DNA of 64,000 bases from Istiophorus platypterus (GCA_016859345.1 CM029111.1:16975714-17039713), one strand, 5' to 3'. Positions 41,001-53,133 are shown, numbered from the stretch's first letter. Made by a program: numbers and translations. The notes: generated by a model not told the origin, from the letters alone.

Positions 41001-42719
41001 TACTGACTGTGTCTAACTATAAATTAGAGAAACTAAGAAACTTGCAGTCCCTGTCTCAAAAAACCTTCTTACCTACCGGCTCACTGGCCATTTCACTGTA
41101 ACCACTTATTTATCTTTTTAGTAGTAATTAACACATTTGATGAATTAGGTTTCCCCTCAGCAACACCTTCAGAAATGAGATCTACCTATTTTATACCTTT
41201 TAATTCATCACTGTCCATTAAATTTAATGACATCCAATAATTGGCTGTCTCGTTCCAGTGAGGGACCTACAATCAACACTGCGTTTCCCCTCCTCTGGGA
41301 TTGAGATGAAAAACCCTGTCACGAAAACAATAAAATATTTCAAAGCCTGACAATTCCTCTGGTGGATTGAACCAAAGCATCACGGGCGTCCGATTCCCCC
41401 GACTAACAGCGAAGGTCACTTTGTTCTTTTTATCCTTCAACGTACCCCCCCCCCCTTCTCATCACTACTAAAGTTTGTTGATTAAAGCACTTCTCTCACA
41501 TCACCTGAAATCAGAAACCGGCTGCTCCATCTAAAGAAAAAAAAAAAAAAAACAACCAAAAAAACAAACAATGAATGCTCTTCTTTTTTTTTTAATTATG
41601 CAAGATCCTCATCAAATTATCTTTCCATTGAACTGCTGGGGGCCAACCATTGGACATGTCTGCTTTACTTCCAAATCAGTTCACGAGAATGAAAAATTCC
41701 ATTTACATAATAAGGCTTGGTTAAAATAAGGCTTGGTTAAAATAAAAAATAACTGAAAGATTCCCCTCACCGAATACGTTCAGAGCCACGTCTGTTCACC
41801 CCTTCGAGCCTGCACGTGAAATCTACGCCGCTGCCGCTGCCGCTGCAGTGAGAGGGCGTAGCTTGGCTCTGCCACGTAAAATCAGCCGGCTTAATGCTGA
41901 AAGACAGATGCGCTGCCACCTTGGAAACGCAAACGCCGAATAACAATGTTGTTTATCAGGAAGAGGGAACATATGAGGAAGTAGATTTAAAAGATATTGG
42001 AAAAAAAAACAAAAAAAAAAAAACTGACTGATGGATATGCACTATCCATCCATTCAGCTACAGCCCGTCCCCGGCGCTTAACAAGGCTTTGGGCCATGTC
42101 TCATTTAAAGTGTCTGGACCCATGTGCCGTTTCCTGTGCCAGTTTTTGCTCGGAACAAAATCACTCAGACTTTTAAGTGATCTTCCATCCAAAATGTATC
42201 CGTTGAGCATGGCGCACTCATTGCCTGTGGGCGCGATGATAAGTTAGTGGATCCACAGTGGTTCCAGTGTATTTTCAGTGGCGACCCAGTATTAACAACG
42301 GAAGAAAAAGGTCTAGAGAAACTTCTCAGGACTATTCCTGCAGAGTAACAACTGTCTTTTCTGCCGTCTGTCTGTGTTCGGGACATCCCAGAACACGTGC
42401 ACTTTTGCCCAAATATTGCTAACAACACTGCTTGTGTCTCAGTCCTTACTGATGACCCTGCTGACCCTGCAAGGAGTTGTATATGTTTACTTTTGTTTGT
42501 TGGAGCATCAGACAGCAGTTCTTCCATTGTTAAAAAAAAAGGCTGTCACAGAGTGTTTCTATGTTCACGTATCAGCTTGCAAGATCAACATAAGCTGTTC
42601 TCCTTAAGGACACAATGATCAACTTTCAATTGCTTTAACGTGGCTTTTCCCAGTCAATTTATCATACCTATGTACCTATGGCTGTGAACCTATGGCTTTA
42701 CAAAGCTTTTATAGCGAGT

Positions 42720-42920
42720 TTCAGCACAGTTAATCTCTTTAGAGCCAAATTTGATGTTTTGATTCAGTCTCACCACTCTCATAACATAGTTTCAGAGAAA
42801 TAGCTCTAAAAACCCCACGGCAAACAACCTGCTCAAGACCCAAACAGCAGACAGGCACAGTCAGACACCAGGTGGTGAAAATACTGGAGCATTCTGCCAC
42901 TAAAGAGCCAGATGTTGCTC
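42720..42920 (+). repeat. Fragment of the 'GCTCCACTATGTTCACC'-type repeat
   Basis: CGGCAAACAACCTGCTC, CAGACAGGCACAGTCAGACA, ACTGGAGCATTCTGCCACTA and AAAGAGCCAGATGTTGC match the order in the 53290-53600 copy. Confidence 0.6.
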
Positions 42921-45484
42921 CACAAGTCCTGCATCTGCAGGGCAATTGTTCACTATCAAGGTTCCTAGCACAGTATCAGCTTAAATCATGACAATCCTTC
43001 CATGCTGCTGTGTTCAAAACTTGTTTCCATTACCCAAAATTGTCCAACAAATTCAGCTATTGCAGGTTCAAGTCTAAAACTGAATTTAACCTCTTCACTT
43101 TTGACCTTATGACCCCTGCATTTGGACTCCAGGGACCAGATGCATTCATCTCTAAAGGAACAAAATCGTGCACATGAAATCCTTCCAACAAAGCCATGTG
43201 TACGCATGGTTGTGTTTTATCTTAAAAATTCTGTTTTGTTGCCACTGTCGCCAAGTGCTAGTTCATGGGGGAATGTTGGGTCTCTGTAAATAATAACTAT
43301 AAAGAGTAATGGTCTAGACCGGCTCTATATGAAAAGTTCCCTGAAATAACCTCTCTTATGGTAGAGAGTTATATAAATAAAACTGAAATAGAACTGGTCA
43401 CATGTGCACGGGCCTCATCTCCACATTTAGCCATAAACAGATGTTGGTTCACCCGATATCACCAGTCAATCAATAATCAATACCTCTGTCCGCAAATAGC
43501 AACACTTGTCAGACCTGCTAAAAGGCAGCAGAGGAGAACAAGTGCCACATCGGCCTCATTGGCAAAGGTTCCCACAGAGCAGCTATCTTGACACTCGAAC
43601 ATGACCCACAGCTGTGGCTATTTATAGCCTCCGTGTCATTACTTTATTAAATGTACCTGTGGTATTGCAATTGCTATTTTTAAACGTCAGAAAGATAAGT
43701 GCCAGTATCAAAGCAGGACTTTACAAGGTCCTTCACAATGAGATGAAAAGAACACTAAGAAAGGGGAATGAACTGGTTGTGAATGGTCCATGTTTATACT
43801 CCTCTTGGGAATTCTTCTTTCATAAATAATAGTTTCTGTGTGTAAATTGGCGTAGAGATGGAAAACATCATTTATACATCCGACATCCGACAAATGCTGT
43901 ACATAATAAAACTTAATTCACTTCCTGGAAACAAAAGGGAGAATTGTGGCTTTAATTACTTGGACAATAAAAGAAGAAATTAGAGCTTAAACAATAATTT
44001 TATCCTTATAACCAGAGAACTCTCATGGTGGCAATATCCAAGTGTACCAGAATCCCTTTTCAGTTTGTCACACAAGACGCCAGGGGCCGGGGGGGGTGGT
44101 TGGCACTCATTTTCTCCTCATGGGGAAGTCGACGAGCTAAAAACGGAGGGAGCTTAAGTCCTCTGCGCACGGGGCAAAGAATGCAGTTGGAGGTCAATGC
44201 AGTTGAACTGACAAATCCCCGCTCCGTGAAATGTGCGCACATTAAACCCACGATGAAAACAGAGAGGAGGGAGGCATGCACGAAAAAAAACGGAGAACCA
44301 GACCACCGTTTACTGACTTGGGTACGGACCGTTGTTTTGGTTTTTTTCCCCTGTTGTTTTTCCCCCTGATCCCTGGGAAGGTCTCCGGGAGGCCGGCGAC
44401 ATATTGTGGACATAATCCGGACGAAATCTGGGAGCCACTCAAACCAATTCTGAGAATAGATTGCTATTTTTAATCTAAAAGCATGCGACGACCTGTCCTG
44501 CTTCAGATTTCCCATTAATTGAGAGTGTTTTCTGTATCCTCCAGCCAGGAATGAAAACAGTCTGTGTTTACTGTGAGATACTGTAACAAGAAAAAGCTCA
44601 TTTCACCCTCAGTGGGACCAAAAACTTGATGCTTACTCGCAGAAAGAGAAAGAAAAAAAAATGCCCTGAAAGAAACAACCACCTCGTAACCGTCCCATCC
44701 CCGTTGTGTATACTTAATGCAGAGTAATCATCTTATTGGTGGCAAGGCCCCAGCAGGAGCTGATATGACTTCCATTTTCTGAAGGAGCTGGGAGGGGGAG
44801 AGGAGTGCTGGTCATGCAGCACTGCAGATAATCATAGCTGTACTTGCATGACCTGGTTACTCATGATCTCAATGCTTTTCCGAGTAACCCAGTGTCACAG
44901 ATTAGGACCCCCTCCTGCCGAAAACGGGCCTTCATCAACAGCACATGTAACGTTTTTATTTATTTATTTATTTTTGGCCTTTCTCATTCTGAGGCCATAA
45001 ACATGGCCATAAGGCAGGAAGAGAAGGTTCTACAGGGTTCTGTCAAAGGTCGGCAGGGCATGTTTGTGTGTTTGTGTGTGTGTGCGTCTCTCTCTAGTAG
45101 CAGCGGTTTACTAGCATCACTGCACCCTCTGTCTCTGTTCTGGCTGCCCCCCCCCCCCCCGGGCCGTTTTGAGGGATAACAGACCATGTTTGGTTTTTTC
45201 TGGTACGAGGAGACGAGACAAGGCAGTGGACAGCTACTCCAAAAGACGGCCATGTCTCACATGTTGCTTTATAAATTGTGCAAAATTTCATCTTAAATTA
45301 ATCAAGTGGGCTTAATTCCCCAGACGACATGTGGGGTTTTTTTCAGACAAAAAAAATTCTAAGCTCTTTAATGTCAAAAACATTTTGTCCAGGAATGTAA
45401 ACCTATGACCAGACAGATCCACCTTCAGCTAAAATAAGCAAACATGAAGTGCATTTGTTTTTGCCGTTTAGCATATTATTCATG

Positions 45485-45735
45485 CTGAAACAATTAGTCG
45501 AAATAATCTGCAATTATTATGATTATCACTGCAGTCCTTTTCCAGGGAAAAAAGCCAAACAGCCCTGAGTTAACAGCCTCTAAATTGTGAGGATTTCCTG
45601 CTTTTTCTTCATCTTACGCAATAAAGTAAACTGAATATCTAATGGTTTTGGGGAGTTGGTTGGACAAAGTCATTTGATATGTTCAATTAACTGAGAAAAT
45701 ATTCCACTGAAAAATGAAAAATGATCATGAGCTGC
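45485..45735 (-). repeat. Interspersed repeat, AATCGATTAATCG type
   Basis: Minus orientation: GAAACAATTAGTCGAAATAA, TTGTGAGGATTTCCTGCTTT, AAAGTAAACTGAATATCTAA, GGTTGGACAAAG. Confidence 0.75.
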
Positions 45736-47036
45736 TTTCTCTTTACAAGAAAATATTATTCTAAAATGTCAACACTGATGAGCAACAGTTTCCCTGAGCC
45801 ACAAATTTCTAAATCATTACATATCGCAATCCCACCCTGGTTTTTTTTGTTTGGTTGTTTGTTTTTTTAAAAAACACAGTTCATAAAAGCTCGTCGCTGC
45901 CAAGACACAAGAACCGGTTCTGTTAGGTCTGACAAAGGGAGAGGCTGGCGGTTAAACTGCAGCCTTGCAAAGCCATTTTATTTTCATCTAAATCAGAATA
46001 GTTGGCACGGGTTTTTAAATGCCTAGGTTTACCGTGCACCGAGCGGAGGGAGGACTCTGTTTTGGTTACAGTCAGCCAGTCGACAGCGAAGCCAACCATC
46101 CCCAGGCAGGCAGGGAGCCAGTGTTTATTTTTCACCAGTGCCCAGGCCCCGGTAACTGGCACCCGCCCAGCAACGCTCGACCAAAGCGGAGGGTGGATTG
46201 ATGGAGGGTGGGGTGTCCGTCCCTACCGGCACCCCCACCAGCCCACGCTGCTGAATCTCTGAGCGCCACCTCCATCCAGCAGAGCAATGTCAAAGCGTCA
46301 CCTCCAGGAAAGCGGGGGGGGGGGGCTGCACTGACATTGCTCCTTTTTTTACTCAGGGGCCAGGGCCACTGCATGAAAAGCTGCTGTCACCGCCGCCTTG
46401 TTATCTCATTGAGTTAGGGAATGGAAGATGAAGTTGATTTGTGTTGGGGGTGGGGGGGGCGTTGTTGGCTGGGTGCACAGTTGATGAGGGAGGAGATGAG
46501 GGCTTTGGAAAGCCGTCCAGCCTGTCATTAGCTCCACTGGATGCAGACGCATGCGAGTCCTTTACTCTGTGTATACGCACACAAACGCACACTACAGACA
46601 CACGACACACAAACACAACATACAACACAGGCGACCGGCGGCATAATGGATGCACTTGAACGCCTCACGCAGTAGAGGAAAGATTTTATCTTTTTTTTTA
46701 ACTGAATATCATTAACATTCATAATGTAATCGCGACATGAAACTGGTACCGAAGGAAGGAGGAAGACGAGGACGTGGACTGGACCGATCCGGACCGGTGG
46801 GGGGGTTATTGTCTCCAACGTCCGTCTCCCGCGGTGGCTGGAAAAACCGCCTGAGTAAAAATCACGTAAAAAAAAAACAAACACAAAAAACCGTCCGATG
46901 CTTCGTGACTCTGCGGTAAATGTCAACCGTCTTTATCTCTAAACCATCTACAACAATCACACTCAGACACTGGCACGGTGGGTAGAGAGAGGCAGGGAGA
47001 GACAGGGAGAGAGAGAGAGAGAGAGCCGCCACTAAC

Positions 47037-47420
47037 CTTGGTCGGGTCGCCTCCTGTTATCCACTTGTTACAATGGAAATTCAACACCATGGATTCTCCG
47101 GTTAAGTTTCCTGGCAGTCGGACAAAAAAAGACAAAAAAACAAAACACCAACACGCAGCACTTCGAGCCGAGCCGAGCCGGGCCGGGCCGGGCCGGAGCT
47201 GAAGCGGGCTATTGTTATTACAAAGAAAACAAAGAATAGACGAGCGCCTGTGTGAGGGCCGCGGTGTTTTCCTTCGGGGAACCGTCTGCGAGCAGCGGAC
47301 GGAGCCTGTGTCTTCCAACAGCTGCTTCTTTCCAAAATGGAGTTGGCCGAGTCCGAGCCAATCAGCGGCGGCCTGCGGAGGCTCCCGCTCCTCGGTGGGC
47401 TGGAGCCTCCGCCGCTGCGC
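47037..47420 (-). promoter_or_regulatory. pkig: GC-rich candidate pkig promoter and first exon
   Basis: A CpG-dense island stands out from AT-rich flanks. It has a CCAATCAG box (47358-47365, plus-strand reading), a YY1-like AAAATGGAG at 47334-47342 and a pentanucleotide array at 47165-47198. On the minus strand a good donor, CCAAG|GTTAGT, ends a possible first exon at 47037. Pkig is the only minus-strand gene downstream, so I infer this is its promoter. It might also drive a plus-strand transcript. Confidence 0.4.
47165..47198. repeat. GCCGA/GCCGG pentanucleotide array
   Basis: Three GCCGA and four GCCGG-type units in tandem inside the candidate promoter island. Confidence 0.85.
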
Positions 47421-47677
47421 TGAGCATCACACGCTCACTTTTACCTTATATATTTATTTAGTTTGTTTTTTCCCCTCGTTGTAGCTTTCATGTCACGTCG
47501 GTTTCATTTAGACACATCAAACCACCAAACTGATTCTATTTCTGCTGCAGGGAAAGGGAACCCCCCCCCCCCCCCCAGATGTTTCTATCCTTGGATTTAG
47601 TGCCAATTAAAAAAAAATAACAAACAAAAAACCCCTGTTTATTCTGCACATAGAAAGCTCATCAGTGATGCCTTATA

Positions 47678-48692
47678 CACTCCACTGGCAGTTCATTAGA
47701 TACACCAAGCCATAGTGGGATTAACCACTTGGGGCTCCAGCTTCTTAAAAGTGGGTTTTGTTTTGTTTATTTTTTTTTTATTTTTGTAGTAAAGTCAACA
47801 TGCAGTATTTGTGATTTTTTTCTTCAGACTGTGTTCTCATCACCTGAGACTAATGAAGCTTCTGCCACTTTCTTCCATTTTGTACACTAAACGGTCCATT
47901 CATTATTAAAGAAAAACCAGCTGTCGGGAGTATCGATGGATGAAAGTAATCAATGGCTGCGGCTTACAGATCTCCCCGGATGGAGCAACACTATGCTTTA
48001 GGTTATGCTGTTAGTTGATTACTGGAGACACAGAAAAAAAATGGGGAATGTTCCCATGAAAGACAACTTTTCAACGAAGCAGCACAATGTAAAAACCAAA
48101 ATTCAGGCCCTGAAACTAGATTTTGACATCGAGTCCCTCCACAAGACAAGGACACAAGATAGAGGGAGGATGACCTGCCAGAGTTGATGGATTTCAAGTG
48201 GTAAATAGTTACCGTTAATCAGATTATGTGGACAGAAATGATATGAAGTAAATCTCTGGCTTTCAGGGGGCCTCCGGGCAGTTGCCTTGCACCTGGCTGA
48301 AAGTAATGCTGCAATAAATCCTTCTCCATGAAGGTCATAATGCCCAGTTTTTGTTGAAACTGCGTTGGACTATACTATAATAAACTGCTTTTTACTGCAA
48401 GGTGTTTCTGTTAGTCAGTCTACCTTCATTGTGGTGGGTGGACAAAATAATAGAGACACCTGTCAGCATAATAATGAGACACCTGTCGGCATAATATGAC
48501 AAGGTTAAACAGCACCAAAAACTATGGCCTAAAAAAAAAACATAAATTTGCGTCAACACCTCTTTGAAAAACTGTTTAAACAAAACAAGAACATTAAAAG
48601 CTTGATGAGGGAGGATTTATTGCAGGACTCTTGTATTAGACTACAGTGGTTTTAGCTGCAGTAGGGGTTCCTGATAAACTGACAACTGAGTG
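47678..48692. mobile_element. Non-autonomous DNA transposon with terminal inverted repeats
   Basis: The left end ACTCCACTGGCAGTTCATTA and the reverse complement of the right end (CTCAGTTGTCAGTTTATCAG) are clearly related, and the interior of about 1 kb has no transposase. An internal near-perfect tandem duplication of AGACACCTGTC(A/G)GCATAATA occurs at 48453-48498. The 'TTTATTAGGTACACC'-like ends are typical of teleost Tc1-related elements. Confidence 0.6.
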
Positions 48693-49313
48693 CAAGAGAG
48701 CTGAGATAATACATCACTGATAAAAATGAGGCCTTGCTAATATGTGGATCTTATTTGTCTGACGGTTGTTCAGACAATATAAAAGATCCGAAGCCCTGAT
48801 GCACATTTTTCACTTATTCCTGACATTATATGGCCTTTATATAGTCTTAGAGGATTAATCGATTAATTAAGGAAAATTAAAGAAATCTGTGGATTAATCA
48901 GCAATGAGAGTAATCGTTAATAAAATAAATAACAGGCAATCTTTGAAAAATCAAGAGGCTCATTTAAAATTCAACTTCGGCTACTCTGAAGGTATTTTTC
49001 AGCCTCATTAAAGACTTTTAATAATCTGGATGAAAATGATCTGCCTCTTTTTTCTCTCTCTCTTTGATTTATTGAGAGCTCCTCTACTACACGAGCCTCG
49101 TTCACTAGAAGAATGTCATGGAAACGGATAACCAGCAACCTCCGACAGAGTGGGCTGCGTGAAGTTAAAATAGAGTCCAAATCTCACGAAGGAGACAGAA
49201 CAAATTAATGAGCCCTGCGTCAGTGTTCCAGATGGCGGCGGTCCAGCGTCGAACCAGCAGACTCACACGCCAAAACCCATTTTTTAATCTCTACTGTAAA
49301 CTCTTCATTGTTT

Positions 49314-49359
49314 AAAGTACAGCATATAGCTCCGTGTTTGGAGCTATATGCTGTACTTT
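49314..49359. repeat. Perfect 20-bp hairpin with a 6-base loop
   Basis: The arm at 49314-49333 (AAAGTACAGCATATAGCTCC) is the exact reverse complement of 49340-49359. The loop 49334-49339 is GTGTTT. No mismatch occurs in 20 pairs. Confidence 0.95.
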
Positions 49360-49756
49360 CTTTTAAATCCACTTGAGCCCCAACCACCATGTTGGAGCAC
49401 TTCAGACCTAATGATAATTAAAAAGCGCAGGGACTTTGATCATCATACGTTGGTTCTCCAGATGTTAATGTGCCACACACACACAGACACACAAGGTTCA
49501 CCCATGGATCTGCTTGACCTAAATGTCCTTTTGATCCTGAGGAGGACTCACAGTTATTCCATCTGCAGAATATCGTAGATTAATTACATCATCATTTTTA
49601 TTTTTTCATTGCACAAAAATTTGAAAGCAACACTATTTTTCCAGGGTTTTGGAAATGAAAAAAAGATGTGTATCACCTTCTGAATTTAAGTAGAACTGGA
49701 GTTAACCTATGTTTTTCAGGTTTAAGCTACTTTACACCAATACATTTATCTAACAA

Positions 49757-50534
49757 CAGTGATGGAAGAAGTATTCACAGCCTTAACTTTGGTAAAAGTA
49801 CAAATACAATGATTTGAAAACGCTCCATCATAAGTAAAAGTTATGCACTTAAAATTCCTACTTAAATGAAAGAACCAGAGTCTTACTGCATCAGTTAAAT
49901 GTACTTAAAGTTCTTGCTCTGCAGAAAAATGGTCCCCGACAGTGACATAATTATCATATTGTAAATACCGATGCGTTATTGTGTATGTGGAATTTTATTG
50001 TTGTTGCTGGAGCAGGTGGAGCTGGTTTCATCTACTGTGTTTACTGTTGAGTAGTTTAGCAGTGATTCCCATCCTGGGGGCAAGCCCCTCCAAAGGATCT
50101 GAGGGGTCATGAGATGATTAATTGGAGAAGAAAGATAAGATTTTATCATAATGTTTGCTGTTTTTTAAAAATATCGGATAATTTGATCTCCTTAGGCCAC
50201 AAACAGTTAATTTGGATAAAATGTGTCTTTGGTGGAACTGTCAGATGTATGATAGGTGACAATAGGAAACAGCCCGACACTGTAGAACTGGTTTATTATT
50301 TAACAATGTGTTATTATTTGATCTTAACATGTTTTTTTAATGTAAAATCTCAATCTGAAATGTAAATGAGCCTGTCAAATAAATGTAGGAGTAAAAACTA
50401 CAATATTTCCCTCTGAAATGTGGTGTTCTTTAAATATAATGTAGTATCACAGCTTAATTCTAAAGTACAAGTACTTCATATCTGTACTTAAGTACAGTAC
50501 TCAATTTATTCTACTTAGTTACTTTCCACAGTTG
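49757..50534 (+). mobile_element. Non-autonomous hAT-like element, copy 3
   Basis: Starts CAGTGATGGAAGAAGTATTC, contains CCCCTCCAAAGGATCTGAGG, TGCAGAAAAATGG and TTTCCCTCTGAAATGTGGTG, and ends TACTTAAGTACAGTACTCAA then TTACTTTCCACAG. This is the most complete copy in the window. Confidence 0.8.
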
Positions 50535-50589
50535 CCTGAAAGCTATAATTACTATTATTTTGTAGATCAAGATCTTACAAATTAACTGA

Positions 50590-50898
50590 TCCTTTTATAA
50601 AAAAAATATGATACGCTGCTACAGATTAAACAGTAATGTTACAGTAACATTAATAATTCAACTCTGCTCCATTTGGACGAGCTACAACCTTTAAAAGTTG
50701 CGTAAATGTTAATCGTGCATAAGAAGTTCTCTTTTTATTTAAAGAACATTTTGCCTTTTGAGACTTTTGCACTTTTACTGAAATGCACTTTCAAATGCAG
50801 AACTTTTACTTGCACTGGAGTATTTTTATACTGTGGTGTTACTACTTCTACTTAAGTAAGAAAAAAAAAGGGAGATCTGAAAACTTCTACCGCCACTG
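50590..50898 (-). mobile_element. Non-autonomous hAT-like element, truncated copy 4, inverted
   Basis: Minus-strand copy ending at 50898 with CAGTGGCGGTAGAAG. It contains, on the plus strand, GCAGAACTTTTACTTGCACT and GGAGTATTTTTATACTGTGG. It lies head-to-head with copy 3. Confidence 0.7.
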
Positions 50899-51318
50899 TA
50901 TTTTACTGATGTCTTTGGGGACCCACAAGTCAAGTTTGGGAAACGCTGCCTGAGTCTGCGGCATTTATGCGGTGAAAATATCCACGAGTTCCCTGGGGCC
51001 TGCTGCGCGCCGCCATCCTCTGCCAACAACAGTATCCACGGCACAAAACAGGACACAAATAGCACATTTCTCAGTTTGAGCTTCACTTTACTGTCTACAC
51101 CACCAATGATAGATACCCTGCAACACAACACGGCTTATAGTTTACAGACATGCTCAAAAAAAATAAAAAAAATAAAAATAAAAGACTGAACAAACATATT
51201 CAAGTTAGCTTGCGGGCTGCCACATGAGAACAGATCCTACATTATTGCACGTTTCTGTACATGGTCTGGTGTAAAGTTTTTGGCAAACTGGGTCCCTATA
51301 GAGGCAGGACTGGATGTT

Positions 51319-51418
51319 CCGCCACACCCCCAAAACCCCAAACCCCCCACCCACCCCCGCCCCACCCCGACAAACCCCACCCCAACCCACCCCATCGAGC
51401 CCGACCCCACCCCTCCAC
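51319..51418 (-). repeat. C-rich/G-rich low-complexity tract with G-quadruplex potential
   Basis: On the minus strand more than ten runs of three or more G are separated by 1-7 bases over about 100 nt (units such as GGGGTGGG, GGGGTTTTGGGGG). This far exceeds the usual four-run quadruplex rule. Low-complexity CCCCA-type sequence on the plus strand. Confidence 0.85.
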
Positions 51419-52567
51419 ATGACTGCTGTCATCAGTAACAGGCCCCAAGTTAAGACTGCGTGATGAAACACAGGCGAACAGGTCGAAAAAGGTTAACGGA
51501 AAAAAAAAAAAGGCAGATTATCTGGAGTTAAAAAAAAAAAAAATCCTAAGAAGATTCTGGCTGGAGGAAAAACGAGCGGAAAAGCACCGGCCGAACAAAG
51601 GCCCCAAAAAACGTCGGCCAAAACGTCGACCGCTAGATCCATGACACTACTCTTCCCCTACGCCAACCGTTTCCTACTTACTAACAATGAAGTCCTGTGT
51701 ATCCACCCCCATGTAAAATGATGATGATGAGGATAAACATGAATATTGCTTTGGTACACACAGATCGACACATGATTCACGATGCATCCTCGGGAGAATC
51801 TACTGCTTAACAGACAGTTTAAGGCAATGCACGAGATTGGTTGCCAACACAAAAACTGCCCTTCCTTTTTTTTTTTCTTTAAATCAGCTGAGGGGTGATG
51901 TAACCGTGCAGACAGAGCAGTAACAGGCCAGGCTATTGCCAGTTTGGAGATAATAAACAAACCGAAGTAATGTGAGTTTGAGCAGCTGTTTTTAGAATGA
52001 TAGTTTCACGTTTTCCATGTCCCAACCGTTTGAACACTCGAACAATTTCTTCTGGCTTTATTAGGTCCTTCTGTTCATACTGGCCCTTAAGAGAACCCTT
52101 TGCTAATGTGCTCCCAATGGAAAAGATTGGGGAACAGAATGCACAGTCCATGTTCCAGTCAAAAGGCTAGTTCAAAGTTCAGGTAGAGCTAATATGAGGC
52201 TGCTGCGTTCTCAGAAGAATTCTAAAAATGTGTGTTTTTAGTACCAGTTTTGCTCATCTTTTTCCCCTGGACAGTGTTTTAAGTGCTGAGCTGCAGCGGA
52301 CAGCTAATAAGATAAATAGGGAATGTTGCTTTACAAAGACAGTAACCTTAATGGATGCTCACTTAATCTGGCTAACTAGGACTGGTGAGGCCTCATATTA
52401 TCCACAGCTAAACACACAATGGGTGTTTTGTGTATATTACACTGGAGGAACATCAGGAAGGAATTTTTTTGAATGGCTGGTATGAACAGGAGGAATGTTT
52501 AGGTCAAGCAAAACCTCATTCAAAGTACATATGGGGACCTGACTGTTGGAAAAATGTGAGTCTATCC

Positions 52568-52573
52568 TTTATT
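52568..52573 (-). terminator. ttpal: Candidate ttpal poly(A) signal AATAAA
   Basis: Canonical hexamer on the minus strand about 280 nt after the ttpal stop. Chosen by position only; a longer 3' UTR is possible. Confidence 0.35.
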
Positions 52574-52754
52574 GTAATGTCTGAACATGCATCAGCTCAT
52601 GTCAAAGGCCTCTTGGCCTGAGTCTGCAGCTGCCTAGGAACCACGACTGATTGCTGGGCAACATGTAAATTAGAGAAGACAATCTGCCTAAAGTAGTGCT
52701 GCTCTTGTTAGTAAAATAAATCATGTATAATATTGGCAACATGCCCTGTAAAAG

Positions 52755-52757
<3 letters not shown>

Positions 52758-52792
<35 letters not shown>
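52758..52792. repeat. (CA)n microsatellite in the ttpal 3' UTR
   Basis: About 17 CA units, 60-100 nt beyond the ttpal stop. Confidence 0.95.
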
Positions 52793-52795
<3 letters not shown>

Positions 52796-52854
52796 CAAAT
52801 GAAACAGAAAATGTCCTCTCAGCGTGACGGGAGTCTACGTGTCTACAGTGTGCC

Positions 52855-53133
52855 TCAGTAACAGTAGTAGAGTTGAGAGCGCAGCCCCCTGAAGGTGTCG
52901 TCGTCCTGCCCACCGGGCTGCTCCCCCTCGAACAGCATGGAGTCTGGGAGCACCACGCCCTCTAGTGGATCCGGCTGGCAAAACTCCACTATGAACTCCT
53001 CCTCGCAGTCCAGCAGCAGCCGGGACCAGGCGCACATGTCCAGCTGGCCTGCGGTGCCGCCGTACTCCTCAGGCAGAAATGAGCGCGGGATGCTCCTGTG
53101 CAGGGAGCGCAGGTCTGAGCCGTGGAGGATGTA
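52855..53133 (-). CDS. ttpal: ttpal coding exon 5 and stop
   Basis: 279 nt including TGA, residues 254-345. Encodes YILHGSDLRSLHRSIPRSFL, then PEEYGGTAGQLD, then EEEFIVEFCQPDP, ending LRSQLYYCY. Acceptor TTTTTGAACAG. The codons here are clearly GC-richer than the flanking introns. Confidence 0.97.
   Translation of the reverse strand, partial: YILHGSDLRSLHRSIPRSFLPEEYGGTAGQLDMCAWSRLLLDCEEEFIVEFCQPDPLEGVVLPDSMLFEGEQPGGQDDDTFRGLRSQLYYCY

Larger units (their letters stand above)
40123..47036. other. Non-coding stretch between the candidate pkig 5' exons
   Basis: No conserved coding exon was recognised. Contents include a hAT-like element (40278-41000), repeat fragments at 42720-42920 and 45485-45735, C runs near 41448 and 45148-45161, G runs near 46316-46324 and small microsatellites. 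The sequences around 44060-44460 and 46000-46400 are comparatively repeat-poor and GC-balanced, with no domain visible. Confidence 0.5.
47421..52567. other. Intergenic region between pkig and ttpal
   Basis: In human this interval holds SERINC3. No serinc-like multi-membrane exon was found on either strand. The stretch contains a non-autonomous DNA element (47678-48692), a perfect hairpin (49314-49359), two hAT-like copies in opposite orientation (49757-50534 and 50590-50898) and a C-rich/G-rich tract (51319-51418). A poly-C run sits at 47561-47577. Confidence 0.6.

Noticed and set aside
41707..41742. 17-bp tandem duplication (AAGGCTTGGTTAAAAT x2)
   Set aside because: Real but trivial two-unit slippage with no further context.
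42165..42527. 120-codon minus-strand frame
   Set aside because: No recognisable domain, no splice continuation, near decayed repeat sequence. Possible repeat-derived frame only.
44060..44515. 151-codon minus-strand frame
   Set aside because: Codon use and composition look random, with no family motifs. Overlapping frames on the other strand are equally long.
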